Shown: piece after piece, positions 1-8,401 of the stretch
Position numbering within the stretch: the first letter of the stretch is position 1
How the letters are laid out: each line of letters begins with the position of its first letter
Assembly: GCA_015490435.1 (NCBI GenBank)
Contig: WFXV01000064.1
Coordinates: 1 to 19,868 of the forward strand
DNA: 19,868 nucleotides
Reading direction: 5' to 3'
From: Thermaceae bacterium
Lineage (GTDB): Bacteria; Deinococcota; Deinococci; Deinococcales; Marinithermaceae
Made by a program: the position numbers and the translations under genes
The notes under the pieces: generated by a model
The model's input: the letters and a program-made list of their open reading frames with translations, nothing else
Told to the model about the DNA's origin: nothing
Database searches by the model: none

Positions 1-1
1 C

Positions 2-142
2 CCCCACCGCGCGCTGGCCGAGGCCAGGAGAGCCCACCCCGCCGCCCTCGTCGTGGTCGCCGGGAGCCTCTACCTACTCGGGGAACTCCGGCCCCGGATC
101 CTCGAGGAGGTAGGGGCGCACGCCGCCGACGTCGAGCCCTGA
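2..142 (+). CDS. folC: Folylpolyglutamate/dihydrofolate synthase, C-terminal end (partial)
   Basis: Only the last 46 codons lie in the window; the gene starts upstream of it. The frame beginning at base 2 is open to a TGA at 140-142. It contains the string ALVVVAGSLYLLGELRP, which resembles the C-terminal strand and helix of Mur-ligase-like FolC proteins (a hydrophobic strand, then GSLY-L-GE). FolC adds glutamate to dihydropteroate or folates using ATP. The identification rests on this short motif and on the neighbouring folK, folB and folP genes, so it is probable rather than certain. The 3' end overlaps the convergent folK gene by 69 bp. Confidence 0.62.
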   Translation, partial: PHRALAEARRAHPAALVVVAGSLYLLGELRPRILEEVGAHAADVEP

Positions 143-583
143 AAGGAGCTCCCGGGCGCTTTTTTCGAGCACCGGGTGCCGCCACTCGGGGGCCACTTCA
201 AAAAGGGGCACCAAGACGAAAGCCCGCGCGTGCATCCGGGGGTGGGGCAGGGTGAGGCCGGGCAGGTCCAGGACCCGCCCCTCGTAGTCGAGGAGGTCGA
301 GGTCGAGGGTGCGGGGGCCAAAGCGCACCGCCCGGGTGCGGCCGTGGGCCGCCTCCACCCGGAGCAAGAGGGAAAGGAGCGCCTCGGGCTCGAGCTCGGT
401 CTCGAGCCGGGCCACCTGGTTCAAATAGGGCCCCTGTCCCGGCGGCCCCACCGGCTCGGTCTCGTAGATCCGGGAAAGCGCGAGGATCCGGACCCCCGCC
501 CGGCTGAGCGCGGCGACGCCTGAGAGCAGGTAGCCGGCGCGGTCGCCAAGGTTTGAGCCCAGGGCGATGAGCGCCCTAGCCAC
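74..583 (-). CDS. folK: 2-amino-4-hydroxy-6-hydroxymethyldihydropteridine pyrophosphokinase (HPPK)
   Basis: HPPK transfers pyrophosphate from ATP to 6-hydroxymethyl-dihydropterin, giving the substrate of FolP. The 169-residue protein has the family hallmarks in order: ALGSNLGD at the N-terminus, YETEPVGPPGQGPYLNQV (pterin-binding loop), R-FGPRTLDLDLL (the magnesium/ATP-binding DxD-containing motif) and PHPRMHARAFVLVPL. Length is normal for the family. The start is GTG at 581-583; the conserved LIALGSN strand begins only four residues later, so no other start fits. The gene begins inside the last 8 bp of folB, indicating translational coupling, and its 3' end overlaps convergent folC. Confidence 0.95.
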   Translation of the reverse strand: MARALIALGSNLGDRAGYLLSGVAALSRAGVRILALSRIYETEPVGPPGQGPYLNQVARLETELEPEALLSLLLRVEAAHGRTRAVRFGPRTLDLDLLDYEGRVLDLPGLTLPHPRMHARAFVLVPLFEVAPEWRHPVLEKSARELLSGLDVGGVRPYLLEDPGPEFPE

Positions 584-932
584 GGCGGCGCTCCACCTCG
601 GTGTAGACGTCGCGGAAGACCCCGGGGATGGGGGCGTGGGGCTTGTGGACCCGGACCCGCACCGCCTCGAGGTTGGAAAAGGCCTCGAGCAGGACGTTCG
701 CGATGTGCTCGGCGAGGGCCTCGATGAGGTAAAAACGGCGCCCCCGCACCGCCTCCTCCACCCGGGCGTAGACCGCGGCGTAGTCCACGGTGGCCTCGAT
801 CCGGTCCCCCTTGCCCTCGAAGGCTACCTCCATCTCGACGTCGACCACGAAGCGGGCCCCGAGCCGGTTCTCCTCGGGGCGGGCGCCGTGGCGGCCGTAG
901 AACTCGAGCCCGGCTAGGACGATCCGGCCCAA
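576..932 (-). CDS. folB: Dihydroneopterin aldolase
   Basis: FolB cleaves 7,8-dihydroneopterin to 6-hydroxymethyl-dihydropterin and glycolaldehyde, the step before FolK. The 118-residue reading starts at TTG (930-932), preceded by a good ribosome-binding sequence (GGGAGGTGGA), and begins LGRIVLAGLEFYGRHG. The N-terminal strand, the YGRHGARPEE segment holding the family glutamate, the middle DYAAVYARVEE helix, and the C-terminal VHKPHAPIPGVFRDVYTEVER with the conserved lysine are all present. The same frame stays open far upstream because of high GC, but that extension lies antisense-like within folP and is not real. It overlaps folP by 19 bp and folK by 8 bp. Confidence 0.9.
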   Translation of the reverse strand: MGRIVLAGLEFYGRHGARPEENRLGARFVVDVEMEVAFEGKGDRIEATVDYAAVYARVEEAVRGRRFYLIEALAEHIANVLLEAFSNLEAVRVRVHKPHAPIPGVFRDVYTEVERRRG

Positions 933-1750
933 GCCTCCACCTCCCAGAAGACCGCGAGGGCCTCGCGGTGGGCGGCGACGTCGTGCACCCGGAGGATCCG
1001 CGCCCCCCGGAGGGCGGCAGCGAGGTGGGCCCCGACGCTGCCGCAGACCCGCCGGTCGGCGGGCTCGACCCCGGTGAGCTCGCCGATGGTGCGCTTGCGG
1101 CTGAGCCCGGCGAGCAGGGGGTAGCCGAGGCCGGCGAGCTCGGCGAGCCGAGCGAGGAGGGCGAGGTTGTGCTCGAGGCGTTTGCCGAAGCCGAACCCGG
1201 GGTCGAGGACCACCTGCCGCACACCGAGCCGCTCGGCCCGGCGCGCGCGCTTCAGGAGGAAGGCCCGGACCTCGGCGACCACGTCGAGGTAGCGGGCGGC
1301 CTCCATCATCCGCCGGGGGTCGGGGTGGGGGGTGTGCATCACCACGAGCGGCGCCTGGTAGCGGGCGGCAACCTCGGCGATGCGCTCGTCGGCGAGCCCG
1401 CTGGTGTCGTTGATCATGTGGGCGCCGAGGCGGAGCGCTTCCTCGGCGATCTCGGGCTTTCGGGTGTCCACGCTCACCGGCACCCCGAGCGCGAGCACCG
1501 CCTCGAGCACGGGAAAAAGCCGCCGCCGCTCCTCCTCGAGCGGCACCGGGGCCGCCCCCGGCCGGGTGGACTCGGCCCCGAGGTCGAGGAGGTCCGCCCC
1601 CTCCTCCACCAGCCGCCGGGCGTGGGCGAGGGCGGCCTCCACCGCGAGAAAACGACCCCCGTCCGAGAAGGAGTCGGGGGTGAGGTTGACGATTCCCATC
1701 AGCCGCGGGCGGTCGAGGGTGAGGACGCGGCCCCTGAGCTCGAGCTTCAC
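914..1750 (-). CDS. folP: Dihydropteroate synthase
   Basis: DHPS condenses 6-hydroxymethyl-dihydropterin pyrophosphate with p-aminobenzoate to dihydropteroate, and is the sulfonamide target. The 278-residue TIM-barrel protein has MGIVNLTPDSFSDGG (residues 18-32, phosphate loop), DLGAESTRPGA (57-66), VSVDTRKPE (92-100), MINDTSGL, LDPGFGFGK, the SRKR loop and the terminal RVHDV. The start is GTG at 1748-1750; it gives the usual 15-20 residues before the first motif. A perfect TATAAT lies 6 nt before this GTG, so the mRNA is probably leaderless. It is the first gene of the folP-folB-folK operon. Confidence 0.96.
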   Translation of the reverse strand: MKLELRGRVLTLDRPRLMGIVNLTPDSFSDGGRFLAVEAALAHARRLVEEGADLLDLGAESTRPGAAPVPLEEERRRLFPVLEAVLALGVPVSVDTRKPEIAEEALRLGAHMINDTSGLADERIAEVAARYQAPLVVMHTPHPDPRRMMEAARYLDVVAEVRAFLLKRARRAERLGVRQVVLDPGFGFGKRLEHNLALLARLAELAGLGYPLLAGLSRKRTIGELTGVEPADRRVCGSVGAHLAAALRGARILRVHDVAAHREALAVFWEVEAWAGSS

Positions 1751-1762
1751 GGGACAATTATA
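1751..1762 (-). promoter_or_regulatory. -10 box of a leaderless-type promoter for folP
   Basis: On the minus strand TATAAT occupies 1762-1757 and is followed by TGTCCC and then the GTG start of folP. With initiation 6-7 nt past the box, the transcript would begin at the start codon itself. No clear TTGACA-like -35 is visible at 17 bp. Leaderless genes with this geometry are common in Deinococcus-Thermus. Confidence 0.6.
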
Positions 1763-1786
1763 GGGAGCCCGGCGCTATCCTGGAGA

Positions 1787-1794
1787 TAAGGAGG
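1787..1794 (+). promoter_or_regulatory. Ribosome-binding site of the usp gene
   Basis: A strong Shine-Dalgarno sequence, AAGGAGG, ends about 8 nt before the ATG at 1803. This contrasts with the leaderless-looking start of the divergent folP gene, which shares the same 52-bp intergenic region. Confidence 0.7.
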
Positions 1795-1802
1795 ATAAGG
1801 CC

Positions 1803-2678
1803 ATGAAAGAGGGCATCCTCGCCGCCGTGGACCTTTCGAGCTCGAGCCAGAGCGTGATCCAAAGCGCGACCACGCTTTCCGAACGCCTCGGCTGGCCGGT
1901 GACCGTGCTCCACGTGGTGGAGGATAGCTACCTAAAGGGCGCGCCCCGGCGGTTTTCCGCGGTCTGGGAGGAGCGCTACCGCGCGCCTTTGGAGGAGGCG
2001 AGCCGGGTGCTCGAGGAGCTCACCCGCCGGGCGCTCGCCGCCCTCGCCCCCGAGGGCACCGAGACCCTGATCCACCACGGCAACCCGGTCCGCGAGGTCG
2101 CCGGCGAGGCGATCCAGCGGCGGCTCGCGGTGCTCGCCTCCGAGGGCCGGAGCCCCCTCGAGCGGGTGGCCCGGGGCGGGGTCTCCCACTACCTCCTCCA
2201 CCGGGGCGAGGTCCCGGTCCTCCTAGTGGACGAAAAGCGTCCGCTCACCCGGCTCGGCCGGATCGCGGCGGCGGTGGACGACTCCTCCGCCGGGCTCTCG
2301 GCCTGGAAGTACGCCCAGTCCCTGGCCGAGGCCACCGGCGCCGAGGCGCTCGCCTTCCACCTCGTGAGCCTCATGCCCGGCTCCTGCTGCATCCCCACCT
2401 ACCTGCCCCCCGAGCTGATGAAGGAGGCCGAGGTGGTGGGGCACGCGAAAAAGGCGCTCATCGAAAAGCTCGGGATCCCCGAGGAGCGGCTTGTGCTCGA
2501 GCGGGGCGAGGAAAGCACCGGGCTCTTGGACCTCGCCGCCGAGCACAACGTGGACCTATTGGTCGTCGGCTCCCGGGCCAAGTCCAGCCAGCGCACCCGG
2601 CTCGGCCGCACCGTGGTCGAGCTCATGTACCAGGCCGAGCTCCCCTTGCTCGTGGTGCCCGAGGCCACCCCGCTATAA
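1803..2678 (+). CDS. Universal stress protein with two tandem UspA domains
   Basis: The 291-residue protein is two UspA-like Rossmann domains. Domain 1 (about 1-145) begins with the strand ILAAVDLSSSS and includes TVLHVVED. Domain 2 (about 150-290) begins IAAAVDDSSAG and ends DLLVVGSRAKS-x-GRTVVELM-x-LLVVP, the usual ATP-loop region. The consensus G-2x-G-9x-G(S/T) is only partly kept in domain 2 and degenerate in domain 1, so ATP binding is uncertain. Such proteins are cytoplasmic and linked to stress survival; the specific role is unknown. The ATG is preceded by AAGGAGG at good spacing. The gene diverges from folP and is followed after 9 bp by a transporter gene. Confidence 0.9.
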   Translation: MKEGILAAVDLSSSSQSVIQSATTLSERLGWPVTVLHVVEDSYLKGAPRRFSAVWEERYRAPLEEASRVLEELTRRALAALAPEGTETLIHHGNPVREVAGEAIQRRLAVLASEGRSPLERVARGGVSHYLLHRGEVPVLLVDEKRPLTRLGRIAAAVDDSSAGLSAWKYAQSLAEATGAEALAFHLVSLMPGSCCIPTYLPPELMKEAEVVGHAKKALIEKLGIPEERLVLERGEESTGLLDLAAEHNVDLLVVGSRAKSSQRTRLGRTVVELMYQAELPLLVVPEATPL

Positions 2679-2679
2679 T
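2674..2679 (+). promoter_or_regulatory. -10 box overlapping the usp stop codon, probably driving the MFS gene
   Basis: TATAAT at 2674-2679 contains the TAA stop codon of usp (2676-2678). It lies 8 nt before the GTG of the transporter gene, and no Shine-Dalgarno sequence lies between. This fits a leaderless promoter embedded in the end of the upstream gene. A -35 box is not obvious, so the call is moderate. Confidence 0.5.
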
Positions 2680-2687
2680 CGCGGGCA

Positions 2688-3917
2688 GTGCGCCCCTACA
2701 CCGGCCGCTGGTTCTTCGTCCTCTCGGTCTACTGGTTCGCCACCGCCTTCAAGTGGACCCTGGTCCTCTTCGTCCTCCTCCCCGCGCGGGTCGCCGAGCT
2801 CGTCCCCGCGGCCGAGAAGGCGAGCCGGCTCGGGCTGCTCTTCGGGGTCGGGGCGGTGATGGCCACCTTCGGCCCGCCGCTTTTCGGCTACCTCTCCGAC
2901 CGCCTCCCAAGCCGCAAGGGCCGGCGGCTTCCCTACCTGGCGGTGGGGGCGGTCCTCACCGCATCTGCCCTTTTGCTCATGGCCTACGCCCCGAGCTACG
3001 GGGTGCTCTTCCTCGGCTACCTGCTCCTGCAGCTCGCCGACGACCTCGCCACCGGCCCCTACGCCGCCTTGATCCCCGACCTCGTGCCGCAAAACCACCG
3101 GGGCACGGCCTCCGGCTGGATGGGGGCGCTTCAGGCGAGCGCCCAGATCGCCGCCGGGCTCCTCGGGTTCCTGGCGGGCTCGCTCGCACTCCTCTTTTGG
3201 GCCGCGGCCCTCGTCAACCTCGCCGCCGCCGGGATCACCCTCCGTTACGTCCGGGAACCTGAAAACCCGGCCCCGCGGGAAGAGGGATTCCTTGAGAGCC
3301 TCCGCCTCCCCTGGCGGGACCCCGATTTTCGCTGGGTCTACTTCACGCGCTTTCTGGTCATGCTCGGCCAGTACCTGGTGCAGACCTACCTGCAGTACTA
3401 CCTGGCCGACGTCGTCCGGGTCTTCGCCGTCTTCGGCCGGGTCCTCGCCGCGTACGCCTACCAAGCGGTGGGCCTCCTCGTGCTTTTGATCTCGCTCGGG
3501 GGCGCGCTCGCCTCGGTGCCCGCCGGCCGCCTCTCCGACCGCTTCGGCCGCAAGCCCCTGATCTACGCCTCCGGGGTGGGGCTCGCGCTGCTCCTCTTTC
3601 CCGTGCTTCTCTTTCCCCGCTTCGACGTCCTGGTCGGGCTCGCCCTCTTTTTCGGCGTGGGCTACGGCGTCTACGCCGCCGTGGACTGGGCGCTCGTCGC
3701 CGACGTCCTAAAGCGCCCCGAGGCCCACGGCACCGAGATGGGCGTCTGGCAGACCTCGATCGTCCTGCCCCAGATCCTGGCCGGGCTCGCCGGCCGGGGG
3801 GTGGACGGGCTGAACCAGCTCGCCTTTCCCCTCGGCTACCAGGCCGCCTTCGTGGCCGCCGCCCTCGCCTTCCTCGCCGGCACCCTGCTCGTGGCCCGGG
3901 TGCGGGGCGCCCGCTAG
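2688..3917 (+). CDS. Major facilitator superfamily transporter
   Basis: The 409-residue protein has about 12 hydrophobic helices in two halves. The MFS loop 2-3 motif occurs in both halves, as GYLSDRLPSRKGRR (about residue 66) and GRLSDRFGRKPL (about 281). The middle loop carries a charged segment (REPENPAPREEG). The general look, with D-x-Y-AAL-x-DLV in helix 4-5 and GTASGWMGA after it, is reminiscent of sugar:cation symporter-type or SLC45-like MFS members, but the substrate cannot be told. The start is GTG at 2688 directly after the embedded -10 box; it leaves a normal short cytoplasmic N-terminus. There is no partner gene in the vicinity that indicates a substrate. Confidence 0.85.
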   Translation: MRPYTGRWFFVLSVYWFATAFKWTLVLFVLLPARVAELVPAAEKASRLGLLFGVGAVMATFGPPLFGYLSDRLPSRKGRRLPYLAVGAVLTASALLLMAYAPSYGVLFLGYLLLQLADDLATGPYAALIPDLVPQNHRGTASGWMGALQASAQIAAGLLGFLAGSLALLFWAAALVNLAAAGITLRYVREPENPAPREEGFLESLRLPWRDPDFRWVYFTRFLVMLGQYLVQTYLQYYLADVVRVFAVFGRVLAAYAYQAVGLLVLLISLGGALASVPAGRLSDRFGRKPLIYASGVGLALLLFPVLLFPRFDVLVGLALFFGVGYGVYAAVDWALVADVLKRPEAHGTEMGVWQTSIVLPQILAGLAGRGVDGLNQLAFPLGYQAAFVAAALAFLAGTLLVARVRGAR

Positions 3918-3931
3918 GGGTTTTATTTATG

Positions 3932-3955
3932 CAGCACGGCCCGGGTAGGCCGGGG
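3932..3955 (+). terminator. Possible weak terminator after the MFS gene
   Basis: A short stem, CGGCC-(6 nt)-GGCCG, is followed by a G run and then ATTTT. It lies just after the MFS stop codon and before the dctQ promoter. The stem is only 5 bp and the U tract is short, so this is tentative. Confidence 0.25.
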
Positions 3956-3970
3956 GATTTTGCGCCTTCG

Positions 3971-3999
3971 TTGACGCGGGACCCCCGTCCCGGTACGAT
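3971..3999 (+). promoter_or_regulatory. Promoter of the dctQM operon
   Basis: TTGACG at 3971-3976 and TACGAT at 3994-3999 are separated by exactly 17 bp, a standard housekeeping sigma layout. The predicted start is near 4006, giving a leader of about 20 nt that carries the GGGAGGAG ribosome-binding site before the ATG at 4028. The same two hexamers recur upstream of uraA on the other strand, with a 19-bp spacer. Confidence 0.72.
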
Positions 4000-4027
4000 T
4001 TGCTCGAATATTGCTTCGGGAGGAGCT

Positions 4028-4570
4028 ATGCAAACGCTTTTGCGCCTGGCCCGGGGAATCGACGCCCTGAACGAGTGGGTGGGAAAGCTGGTTTCCTGGC
4101 TGACCCTCTTCATGGTCCTGGTTGGGGTCTACAACGCGGTTACCCGGAAGCTTTCCCAGACCATCGGGGTGGACCTCTCCTCCAACGCCTACATCGAGCT
4201 CCAGTGGTATATGTTCAGCCTGGTCTTCCTCTGGGGCGGGGCCTATACCTTCTTGCACGACGAGCACGTGCGGGTGGACGTGATCTACGCCCGGCTCTCG
4301 GAGAAGGCGCGGGCCTGGATCGACCTGCTCGGAATCCTCTTCTTCCTCATTCCCTTCTCGCTCCTGATGCTCTACGTGGCCTGGCCGATCGTGGTGGACT
4401 CCTGGAAGATCCACGAGATGTCCCCGGACCCCGGGGGGCTCCCCCGCTACCCCATCAAGGCCTCGCTCATCGTGGCCTTCGTGCTGCTCCTTCTCCAGGC
4501 CTTTAGCGAAGCGATCAAGCGCGTGGCCAAGATCGCGGGCTACCCGCTCGAGGAAGGGGGCGCGGCGTGA
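4028..4570 (+). CDS. dctQ: TRAP transporter small membrane subunit DctQ
   Basis: The 180-residue protein has four hydrophobic helices (around residues 18-38, 57-75, 98-122 and 142-160). It carries the DctQ family pattern: NA-TR near helix 1, ELQWYMFSLVFLWGGAYTFLHDEHVRVDV in the middle, and a terminal cytoplasmic helix. The subunit pairs with DctM to form the sodium-driven TRAP permease. The frame is open upstream to 3929, but ATG 4028 has the strong ribosome-binding site GGGAGGAG and follows the promoter. An upstream start would add 33 unlike residues and precede the promoter. Its stop overlaps the GTG start of dctM by 3 bp (GTGA). Confidence 0.93.
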   Translation: MQTLLRLARGIDALNEWVGKLVSWLTLFMVLVGVYNAVTRKLSQTIGVDLSSNAYIELQWYMFSLVFLWGGAYTFLHDEHVRVDVIYARLSEKARAWIDLLGILFFLIPFSLLMLYVAWPIVVDSWKIHEMSPDPGGLPRYPIKASLIVAFVLLLLQAFSEAIKRVAKIAGYPLEEGGAA

Positions 4571-5943
4571 TCCTCGAAGATCTGCTCGGCCCCCTGATGT
4601 TCGTCGGGGCCTTCGTTTTCATCTTCACCGGTTTCCCGGTGGCCTTCGCCCTGGGCGGCACCGCCCTCGTCTTCACCCTGGTGGGGATGCACTTTGGGTT
4701 CTTCGACCTGCACCTTCTAAGGGCGCTTCCCGAGCGGGTCTTCGGCATCATGGAGAACTACACCCTGCTGGCGGTGCCGTTCTTCATCTTCATGGGCACG
4801 ATGCTCGAGCGCTCGGGGCTCGCCGAGAACCTCCTCAAGACCATGGGGATGCTCTTCGGTCCCCTGCGCGGCGGGCTCGCGATCAGCGTGGTGGTGGTGG
4901 GCACGCTGCTCGCCGCCGCCACCGGCGTGGTGGGGGCCACGGTGGTGGCGATGGGGCTCATTAGCCTCCCCATCATGCTCAAGTACCGCTACTCCAAGGA
5001 GCTCGCCACCGGGGTGATCGCCGCCTCCGGCACCCTGGGCCAGGTGATCCCGCCCTCGATCGTCTTGATCGTGCTCGCCGACCAGCTCGGGGTCTCGGTG
5101 GGCGACCTCTTCATCGGCTCCCTGATCCCGGGCCTCACCCTCTCGGCGATGTACATCCTCTACGTGGTGCTGGTGGCGGTCTTCAAGCCCGAGGCGGCGC
5201 CGGCGCTGCCGCCGGAGGAGCGCACCCTCCGGGGCTGGGCGCTCTTCAAAGAGGTCATGCTGGTGATGGTGCCCCCGCTCGCGCTCATCATGGTGGTGCT
5301 CGGGAGCATCTTCACTGGCTGGGCCACCCCCACCGAGGCAGGCGCCTTTGGCGCCCTGGGCGCGATCATGCTCGCGCTCTTCTACCGCAACTTCACCCTG
5401 AAGGCGCTGGTGGAGTCGATGACCTCCACCGCCCGCCTGACCTCGATGGTGCTCTTCATCCTGATCGGCTCCACCGCCTTCTCGCTGGTCTTCCGCGGGC
5501 TGTATGGCGACATCTGGGTCGAGGACCTGCTCTCTAACCTCCCCGGCGGCGAGATCGGGTTCTTGGTGGTCGTCAACCTGATCATCTTCATCCTCGGCTT
5601 CTTTATCGACTTCTTCGAGATCGCCTTCATCATCATCCCGCTGGTGGCGCCGGTGGCCGAGCGGCTCTTGCCGGCGATGTTCCCGGACGTCGCCGAGCCC
5701 GCCCGGATGGCGCTGGTGTGGTTCGGGGTGATGATCGGGATGAACCTGCAGACCTCGTTCCTCACCCCGCCCTTCGGCTTCTCGCTCTTCTACCTCCGCG
5801 GCGTGGCGCCCCCGGAGGTCACCACCATGCACATCTACCGCGGCGCCATTCCCTTCATCGTGATCCAGCTGATCGGCCTGACGCTGCTCATCGTCTTCCC
5901 CGAGATCGCCACCTGGCTGATCCAGCTCACCGGCGGGGTCTAA
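4567..5943 (+). CDS. dctM: TRAP transporter large permease subunit DctM
   Basis: The 458-residue, very hydrophobic protein contains the DctM signatures: GFPVAFALGG near the N-terminus, VPFFIFMGTMLERSGLA, AATGVVGATVVAMGLISLP, ASGTLGQVIPPSIVLIVLAD and, late, DFFEIAFIIIPLVAP and NLQTSFLTPPFGFSLFYLRG. This is the transport subunit that moves the ligand handed over by the periplasmic protein, coupled to a sodium gradient. The start is GTG at 4567, within the dctQ stop region, giving translational coupling. The gene is followed by a strong terminator. Its binding-protein partner is most likely dctP on the opposite strand. Confidence 0.96.
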   Translation: MILEDLLGPLMFVGAFVFIFTGFPVAFALGGTALVFTLVGMHFGFFDLHLLRALPERVFGIMENYTLLAVPFFIFMGTMLERSGLAENLLKTMGMLFGPLRGGLAISVVVVGTLLAAATGVVGATVVAMGLISLPIMLKYRYSKELATGVIAASGTLGQVIPPSIVLIVLADQLGVSVGDLFIGSLIPGLTLSAMYILYVVLVAVFKPEAAPALPPEERTLRGWALFKEVMLVMVPPLALIMVVLGSIFTGWATPTEAGAFGALGAIMLALFYRNFTLKALVESMTSTARLTSMVLFILIGSTAFSLVFRGLYGDIWVEDLLSNLPGGEIGFLVVVNLIIFILGFFIDFFEIAFIIIPLVAPVAERLLPAMFPDVAEPARMALVWFGVMIGMNLQTSFLTPPFGFSLFYLRGVAPPEVTTMHIYRGAIPFIVIQLIGLTLLIVFPEIATWLIQLTGGV

Positions 5944-5950
5944 AGCGAAA

Positions 5951-5994
5951 AAAGACCGGGCCCCCGGGGGGTTCCCCGGGGGCCTTCGGTCTTT
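5951..5994. terminator. Bidirectional intrinsic terminator between dctM and dctP
   Basis: A long hairpin: AAAGACCG plus GGCCCCCGGGG (5951-5969) pairs with CCCCGGGGGCC (5974-5984) and CGGTCTTT (5987-5994). The loop is 4 nt and there is one TT bulge. A-rich sequence lies on the left and T-rich on the right, so it can terminate dctM (+) and dctP (-) alike. It fills the 60 bp between the two stop codons. Confidence 0.85.
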
Positions 5995-6003
5995 CGCCTT
6001 GGC

Positions 6004-7083
<1,080 letters not shown>

Positions 7084-7119
7084 TTGCCATACCCCCTTTC
7101 CTCAGTCCGTGGCGCTTCG

Positions 7120-7149
7120 AGTATATGGGCTCCCTTCGCGAAAATGCAA
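7120..7149 (-). promoter_or_regulatory. Promoter of dctP
   Basis: On the minus strand TTGCAT (7149-7144) and TATACT (7125-7120) are separated by 18 bp. The predicted start is near 7113, leaving a leader of about 30 nt with the AAGGGGGT ribosome-binding sequence. It sits in the gap after uraA, so dctP can be transcribed independently as well as by read-through. Confidence 0.62.
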
Positions 7150-7160
7150 GGGCTGCATAT

Positions 7161-8378
7161 TCATTCGGGCTCGTCGATCTCCTTGGGAAGCAGGAGGTTC
7201 ACCACGATCCCCGCGAGGGCCGCGAGGCTCATGCCGGTGACCTTGAGGGGCACCTCGGCGCCGGCGACCTTGAGGGTGCCGAGGTCGGCCACCGCCCCGC
7301 CGAGGCCGAGCACCAGGATGAGCGAGACCACGATCAGGTTCCGCGAGTGGGTGAAGTCGATCTCGGCCTCAGCCAAGGTGCGGATCCCGATCGAGGCGAT
7401 CATCCCGAAGAGCAGGATCGAGATCCCCCCGAGCACCCCCTGGGGCAGGGTCTGGAGCACCGCCGCGAGCTTGGGCGAGAGCCCGAAGAGGATGGCGAAA
7501 AGCGCCCCGATCCGGAGCACCGAGGGATCGTAGACCTTGGTCACTGCCAGGACGCCGGTGTTCTCCGAGTAGGTGGTGTTCGGCGGACCGCCGAGGAGCC
7601 CCGCGAGGGCGGTGGCGGCGCCGTCGCCGAGCAGGGTGCGGTGCAGGCCCGGGCGCTCGAAGAAGTCCTTGCCCACCACGCGGCCGTTCGTCAGGATGTC
7701 GCCGATGTGCTCCATCACGGTGACGATCGCCACCGGGGCGATGAGCAAGACCGCGCCCCACTCCAGGGTGGGGGTGACGAAGGGGGGCAGGCCGAACCAG
7801 GCCGCCTCCCGGATCGGTGTAGTGTCCACCCGGCCGAGGAAGAGGGCGACCAGGTAGCCGACGGCCACCCCGGTGATCACTGGCAGCATCTTGAAGAGCC
7901 CGTGGAAGAAGACCGCCGCCACGATCGCCGCAGCCAAGGTGACGAGGGCGAGCAGCCAGTCGTTCTTCGCCATGTCCACCGCCACCGGCGCGAGGGTCAG
8001 CCCGATCACCACGATCACCGGCCCGGTGACCACCGGGGGAAAGAGCTCCCGCACCCGGTGGCTTCCCACCGCCATCACGAGCAGGGCGAAAAGGGCGTAG
8101 ACGAGTCCGGCGGCGACGATCCCCCCGCCCACCGCGGCGAGACTGAAGCCCGCCTTCTGGGCGGCGATGATGGGGGCGATGAAGGCGAACGACGAGCCCA
8201 GGAAGACCGGCACCATGCCCCCGGTGATCAGGTGGAAGAGCAGGGTGCCGAGCCCGGCGGTGATGAGCGCCACCGAGGGGTGAAGCCCGGTGAGCAGGGG
8301 CACCAGGACGGTGGCGCCGAACATCGCGACCGCGTGTTGCAGACCCAGGACGATCTTCTTCTCCCAACCCAGCTGCAT
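7161..8378 (-). CDS. uraA: Uracil/xanthine permease (NCS2 family), UraA-like
   Basis: The 405-residue membrane protein has the NCS2 layout: QHAVAMFGATVLVP near the N-terminus (14-27), VMEHIGD (221-227) and NTTYSENTGVLAVTKVYDP (267-285). The glutamates E223 and E272 and histidine H224 line up with the uracil-binding and proton-coupling region of E. coli UraA (AEHVGH and YGENIG). It is thus most likely a proton-linked uracil importer, although xanthine cannot be excluded. The ATG at 8376-8378 has a strong AGGGAGGT ribosome-binding site. An intrinsic terminator lies in its own leader, 24 nt before the ATG, so expression is probably controlled by attenuation. Confidence 0.92.
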   Translation of the reverse strand: MQLGWEKKIVLGLQHAVAMFGATVLVPLLTGLHPSVALITAGLGTLLFHLITGGMVPVFLGSSFAFIAPIIAAQKAGFSLAAVGGGIVAAGLVYALFALLVMAVGSHRVRELFPPVVTGPVIVVIGLTLAPVAVDMAKNDWLLALVTLAAAIVAAVFFHGLFKMLPVITGVAVGYLVALFLGRVDTTPIREAAWFGLPPFVTPTLEWGAVLLIAPVAIVTVMEHIGDILTNGRVVGKDFFERPGLHRTLLGDGAATALAGLLGGPPNTTYSENTGVLAVTKVYDPSVLRIGALFAILFGLSPKLAAVLQTLPQGVLGGISILLFGMIASIGIRTLAEAEIDFTHSRNLIVVSLILVLGLGGAVADLGTLKVAGAEVPLKVTGMSLAALAGIVVNLLLPKEIDEPE

Positions 8379-8401
8379 GCTTACCTCCCTGAGCGAGGCC
8401 T

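Noticed and set aside
576..1757. A 393-codon open frame on the minus strand ending in folB
   Set aside because: Only its last 118 codons encode FolB. The rest is an arginine- and proline-rich shadow of folP caused by high GC.
3929..4027. Upstream extension of dctQ to an ATG at 3929
   Set aside because: It would start before the TTGACG/TACGAT promoter, add 33 residues not resembling DctQ, and ignore the strong ribosome-binding site before ATG 4028.
4717..5832. A 371-codon open frame antisense to dctM
   Set aside because: The translation is a histidine/glutamate/aspartate-rich shadow typical of the antisense of a membrane protein gene; no ribosome-binding site or promoter.
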